The translations under genes and the position numbers were made by a program. A DNA stretch of 25,904 bases from an uncultured Campylobacter sp. (lineage in GTDB: Bacteria > Campylobacterota > Campylobacteria > Campylobacterales > Campylobacteraceae), in NCBI GenBank assembly GCA_900539255.1, contig UQBJ01000028.1, positions 1 to 25,904 on the forward strand, in the 5' to 3' direction. The notes beneath the pieces were generated by a model that did not search any database, was not told where the DNA came from, and saw only the letters and a list, made by a program, of their open reading frames with translations. How positions within the stretch are numbered: position 1 is the first letter of the stretch; every line of letters starts with the position of its first letter. Of this stretch, positions 23,134 to 25,904 are shown in pieces.

Positions 23134-23655
23134 ATGGACATTTCAAAGATAAAAGTGGGCAACATACCCGACAAAATCAACGCTATCATAGAAATACCCT
23201 ATGGTTCTAGCGTAAAATACGAGCTTGACAAAGAAAGTGGGGCTGTATTTGTCGATAGAGTAATGGCTAGTGCGGTTTTTTACCCCGCAAACTACGGCTT
23301 TATCGCTAATACTTTGGCTGATGATGGCGACCCTGTCGATATACTCGTGCTTAATGAGTATCCCATACAAGCAGGAGCGGTGATACCTTGCAGGCTCATC
23401 GGCGTTTTGGTGATGGAAGATGAAAGCGGAATGGACGAAAAGCTTTTAGCCCTGCCTACAAGCAAGGTAGATGCAAGGTATGAGGACATAAAAAGTCTTG
23501 ATGATGTGCCAAAAGCAACCCTAGCTAAAATCAAAAATTTCTTTGAAACCTACAAAATCCTAGAAAAAGACAAATGGGTAAAGGTGCAGGATTTCAAGGA
23601 TACCAAAGCCGCTGTGGAGATTTTAGAAAAAGCGATTGCAAACTACAAAAAATAG
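23134..23655 (+). CDS. ppa: Inorganic pyrophosphatase (family I)
   Basis: It hydrolyses pyrophosphate, pulling forward reactions such as the AspRS step encoded upstream. It has 173 residues, the usual bacterial length. IEIPYGS (18-25), KYE (28-30), FYPANYGF (49-56) and the signature DDGDPVDILV (63-72), with its metal-binding Asp residues, are intact, as are the later DARYEDI and KDKWVKV. AAAAGGAGG, an almost perfect ribosome-binding site, is built into the last codons of adk, one base before the ATG region, suggesting strong translation. Confidence 0.96.
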   Translation: MDISKIKVGNIPDKINAIIEIPYGSSVKYELDKESGAVFVDRVMASAVFYPANYGFIANTLADDGDPVDILVLNEYPIQAGAVIPCRLIGVLVMEDESGMDEKLLALPTSKVDARYEDIKSLDDVPKATLAKIKNFFETYKILEKDKWVKVQDFKDTKAAVEILEKAIANYKK

Positions 23656-23678
23656 CCATTTGTAAAAATCGGATTTAA

Positions 23679-23723
23679 GACGAGTAAATTTGCCCGCAAG
23701 TTTTAAAGCGAACAAAACTCGTC
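23679..23723. other. Hairpin between convergent ppa and the META lipoprotein gene
   Basis: GACGAGT (23679-23685) pairs with ACTCGTC (23717-23723). Inside, TTTG pairs with CAAA and CGC with GCG around a 10-base loop, with an AAA bulge. No T-run follows on either strand, so it is not a classic terminator, but its place 24 bases after the ppa stop suggests transcript 3'-end formation or protection. A 17-base AT palindrome (23746-23762) follows. Confidence 0.5.
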
Positions 23724-23774
23724 AAACTCTCGTAAATTTCGCAGCTAAAATTTAAAATTTTACCGCCAAAAGCA

Positions 23775-24191
23775 TTATTTGAGATAAATTTTAAGCTGAT
23801 TTGACTTTAAAATAAAGCTCTCATTTTGCTCTTCAAGCGTGAATTCGCCTTGCAAATTGCCAAGCAAGGTGTCCTCAAACGCCATTATTTCGGGTGGGCA
23901 CATCATTTTAGTCGCTCCGCCGTCAGCGTTGAAGTGGATTTTGCCATTTTTTGTGCTGAATGAGCCAAAAAAGTTGTTGCAGCCCGCAAAGCCGTTGTAG
24001 CTGTCGTTTTCAAAGCTTATGCTTGAATTTTCATCTTGCAAAGCTGCTGGCGCAAAGGTTTCGCCCGCAAATTCTAGCTTTTCAATCACAAAATGCTTGT
24101 TTTGCAAAGCTGGCGTGCTTGATTTTGCTTGATTGTCGCCGCACGCACAAAGCACAAGTGCCGCAACGCAAACGAAAAAGTATCGTTTCAT
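23775..24191 (-). CDS. META-domain (HslJ-like) lipoprotein
   Basis: A 138-residue protein with a lipoprotein signal (MKRYFFVCVAALVLCAC, lipidated Cys17) and one META domain, seen in FENDSYNGFAGCNNFFGSF and GGATKMMCPPE followed by FEDTLL. Such proteins are found in heat-inducible HslJ and in various outer-membrane lipoproteins; the precise role is not known. The extra Cys pair (AGCNN and MMCPP) is typical of the family and may form a disulphide. ATG 24191 has AAGGA six bases upstream. It is a single gene 64 bases downstream of the symporter on the same strand, so it may share its transcript. Confidence 0.85.
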   Translation of the reverse strand: MKRYFFVCVAALVLCACGDNQAKSSTPALQNKHFVIEKLEFAGETFAPAALQDENSSISFENDSYNGFAGCNNFFGSFSTKNGKIHFNADGGATKMMCPPEIMAFEDTLLGNLQGEFTLEEQNESFILKSNQLKIYLK

Positions 24192-24255
24192 CTTAGGTCC
24201 TTTTTGTTAAATTTACAAGGCAAATTTTTACACATTTATCCTAATCAACGGCAAC

Positions 24256-25644
24256 TCAATCCATACCCGCGTGATGATACTCTTCTGGATGGTCAAGGGC
24301 GTAGCGGAATTTATCCATATCGATTTGCTTGTCCCAAACGGCGACTATCAAAGCCGCCACGCTGTTGCCGCACAAATTTCCTACCGCTCGCATTTCGCTC
24401 ATAAATTTATCAACCCCCAAAAGCACCGATATAGCAGCCACAGGTAGCACCTCCGCAAGTGTCGCGCCCGCTCCGTTGTTTGCCTCAGCGATATACATAC
24501 TTCCCAAAGCCCCAAGCGTGCTACCAAGCACTATAAATCCACTTCCTGTAACGCCCACCGCACCTTTGCTTGCTATCATCAAAACTATCAAAATGCTTAT
24601 CTCGTGGGACAAAGACAAATTCACGCCAAAGGCTTGCGCTAAAAAGATAAGGCTCATCGCTAGGTAAATGTTGGTGCAATCAAGATTAAAGCTATATCCT
24701 GTTGGCAACACCAGCCCCACAGTCGCCTTTGAAAGCCCAGCTTTTTCGAGCTTTCGCATTAGTGGTGCAAGCGCACTTTCGCTCGAACTTGTCGCAAAGA
24801 CGATTAAAACTTCACGGGCGATAAAGCGCATAAATTTAAAGATATTCACCTTTACAGCGTAACAAATCACGCCCAAAACCCCAAAGATAAAGATAAGACA
24901 AGCTATGAGCATCACCAAAAGCAAGTAGCCTAAATTTACAAGCGAGCCAAGCCCATAGTGCGCCACTAAAAACGCCATCGCCGAAAAAGCAGCCACAGGG
25001 CTAAAATACATAACGATTTGCAAGATTTTAAAGACGAAATTTTGTAGTAGCTCAAACACCTTGCGAAAGGACTGCTTGTCCTCCGTGCGAAGCAAAGAGA
25101 TGATGATAGCCGTGCAAATGGCAAGGACAAGCACTTGCAGGGTTTTTCCCTGAGAAAAAGGCGTGATAATGTCCGTTGGCATCGCATCTTTTAAAATATG
25201 CATTATCTCGCTACTCGCACTTAGCTCTATTTGCGCTGTGGTAAATTGCGCTACGCTTGCACTATCCACTTGCGATGGGTCTAGGTGCATACCAGCTCCC
25301 GGTTTCATCACATTTGGCACGATGATACCCACAGCCAAAGCCAGAGTAGAGACGATTTCAAAATAAATCACAGCTTTTGCGCCTATGCTGCCGACTTTTT
25401 TAAGGCTTTCTAAGCTGATAATGCCCAAAACAAGGGTTACAAAGATGATGGGACCGATGAGAATTTTCAAAGCTTTGATGAAATAATCCACGCCCGGCTT
25501 GCTCGCTAGTGCCAAATCCTTGTTGATAAGCCCGAGCAAAACGCCAGCAACGATGCCCACAATCACCCAAAAAGCAAGGCTTGTAAGCATAGTTTTGTAA
25601 AAAGGCGGCTTGCGCTCGCGTATGCTTTGAGATAGCGTTTCCAA
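24256..25644 (-). CDS. Dicarboxylate/amino acid:cation symporter (DAACS family)
   Basis: An inner-membrane sodium- or proton-coupled carrier of dicarboxylates or amino acids. It has about 462 residues and eight or more membrane segments. Family features include GPIIFVTLVLGI in the first half, an SSSESALAPL serine-rich loop, the GYSFNLDCTNIY motif and the GVTGSGFIVL reentrant loop. The best start is TTG 25644, with AAAGGA at correct spacing; the longer frame from 25710 begins upstream of the predicted promoter. Substrate cannot be told by eye: the sequence is closer to the Cj0025c type than to DctA, as I recall. Confidence 0.88.
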   Translation of the reverse strand: METLSQSIRERKPPFYKTMLTSLAFWVIVGIVAGVLLGLINKDLALASKPGVDYFIKALKILIGPIIFVTLVLGIISLESLKKVGSIGAKAVIYFEIVSTLALAVGIIVPNVMKPGAGMHLDPSQVDSASVAQFTTAQIELSASSEIMHILKDAMPTDIITPFSQGKTLQVLVLAICTAIIISLLRTEDKQSFRKVFELLQNFVFKILQIVMYFSPVAAFSAMAFLVAHYGLGSLVNLGYLLLVMLIACLIFIFGVLGVICYAVKVNIFKFMRFIAREVLIVFATSSSESALAPLMRKLEKAGLSKATVGLVLPTGYSFNLDCTNIYLAMSLIFLAQAFGVNLSLSHEISILIVLMIASKGAVGVTGSGFIVLGSTLGALGSMYIAEANNGAGATLAEVLPVAAISVLLGVDKFMSEMRAVGNLCGNSVAALIVAVWDKQIDMDKFRYALDHPEEYHHAGMD

Positions 25645-25675
25645 AATTTGTCCTTTGAAAAGAAATTTTACGAAA

Positions 25676-25681
25676 ATTATA
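25676..25681 (-). promoter_or_regulatory. -10 box of the symporter gene
   Basis: TATAAT on the minus strand within GTTAGTATAATTTTCG. The predicted transcript start, near 25669, leaves a leader of about 25 bases containing AAAGGA before TTG 25644. This places the promoter downstream of the ATG at 25710, which therefore cannot be the start for this transcript. Confidence 0.6.
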
Positions 25682-25744
25682 CTAACAAAAAAGAATTTAA
25701 AGTTTAACAAAACATTTACAAAGGCGTTATTTTTGCTTTTTTTG

Positions 25745-25800
25745 GGTAAAAATGAAACAAGGGGTTTGTTTTTAGGCTTTTAAAAGTGTTGATTTTTACC
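25745..25800. promoter_or_regulatory. Nested dyads between symporter and hypE
   Basis: GGTAAAAAT (25745-25753) and ATTTTTACC (25792-25800) are exact 9-base inverted repeats. Between them lie a smaller hairpin, AAACAA / TTGTTT (25755-25760 and 25766-25771), and the palindrome CTTTTAAAAG (25777-25786). The stretch is gene-free and between divergent promoters, so it could hold operators; the binding protein is not identifiable. Confidence 0.4.
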
Positions 25801-25832
25801 ACATTTTTAGAAAAAGAACTAGGATAAATTGC

Positions 25833-25838
25833 TATAAT
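25833..25838 (+). promoter_or_regulatory. Extended -10 promoter of hypE
   Basis: TTGCTATAAT (hexamer 25833-25838) with the TGn extension. Transcript start is predicted near 25845, directly before AAAAAGG (ribosome-binding site) and ATG 25861. Confidence 0.65.
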
Positions 25839-25860
25839 TTCTTTTAAAAAAGGCAAAAAA

Positions 25861-25904
25861 TGAAAGAAATTCAACTAGCCCACGGTGGGGGCGGCGAGGA
25901 AATG
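25861..25904 (+). CDS. hypE: Hydrogenase maturation protein HypE (5' end only)
   Basis: Only 14 complete codons and the last ATG are in the window: MKEIQLAHGGGGEEM. LAHGGGGEEM is typical of HypE N-termini. HypE dehydrates the thiocarbamate it receives from HypF to make the cyanide ligand of the NiFe centre. Ribosome-binding site AAAAAGG and an extended -10 precede it. In C. jejuni hypE follows hypD; here it seems to head its own transcript. The short stretch keeps confidence moderate. Confidence 0.75.

Overview
The window looks like chromosome from a Campylobacter species or a close relative (Campylobacterota). Every large gene has a recognisable Campylobacter-type counterpart. The order nadK-recN-response regulator-tatD-mltD-rlpA-kdsC-lptC-lptA-engB-membrane protein-mrdA, with aspS-adk-ppa facing away from it, matches what I remember of C. 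jejuni. Base composition looks somewhat richer in G+C than C. jejuni by eye; I did not measure it. No rRNA, tRNA, IS element, prophage or CRISPR array was seen.

Layout. 1-320 is gene-free and holds two imperfect palindromic repeats. 324-2502 (minus) is argF followed by a dynamin/YeeP-like P-loop GTPase and a 62-residue zinc-ribbon protein, closed by a terminator. 2604-6790 (minus) is a GlnD-shaped protein with degenerate catalytic sites, translationally linked to glmS. 6913-7035 (minus) is the 5' remnant of an RlaP/YcgL-type nucleotidyltransferase gene. 7171-9704 (plus) is tatB-tatC-queA, each overlapping the next. 9697-20719 (minus) is a tightly packed twelve-gene run for NAD phosphorylation, DNA repair, signalling, peptidoglycan processing and lipopolysaccharide synthesis/transport. 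20806-23655 (plus) is aspS-adk-ppa. 23775-24191 (minus) is a META/HslJ-like lipoprotein. 24256-25644 (minus) is a dicarboxylate/amino acid symporter. 25861 to the end (plus) is the start of hypE.

How the genes relate. The long minus-strand run links the cell envelope: KdsC makes Kdo for lipopolysaccharide, LptC and LptA bridge it across the periplasm, RlpA and MltD trim peptidoglycan, and PBP2 (MrdA) builds the rod wall with a MreD-like partner. tatB-tatC supply twin-arginine export, which hydrogenases use; hypE at the right edge matures NiFe hydrogenase. glmS supplies the amino sugar for both peptidoglycan and lipopolysaccharide.

Most striking signal. Three unrelated housekeeping genes (tatB, queA, engB) each carry an in-frame Asn/Ser/Glu-rich insertion or tail whose DNA is a dense array of the hexamer RAATTY, about one site every 10-15 bases. 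TatB and QueA share a 51-base stretch of it at about 46/51 identity and in the same reading frame. RAATTY is the sequence that the C. jejuni methyltransferase CtsM methylates to mark DNA for natural transformation, so these insertions may be intragenic DNA-uptake or methylation arrays, or a spreading in-frame repeat. Other leads are the GlnD-like pseudoenzyme upstream of glmS, the GTPase/zinc-ribbon pair, and the nucleotidyltransferase remnant that keeps intact expression signals.
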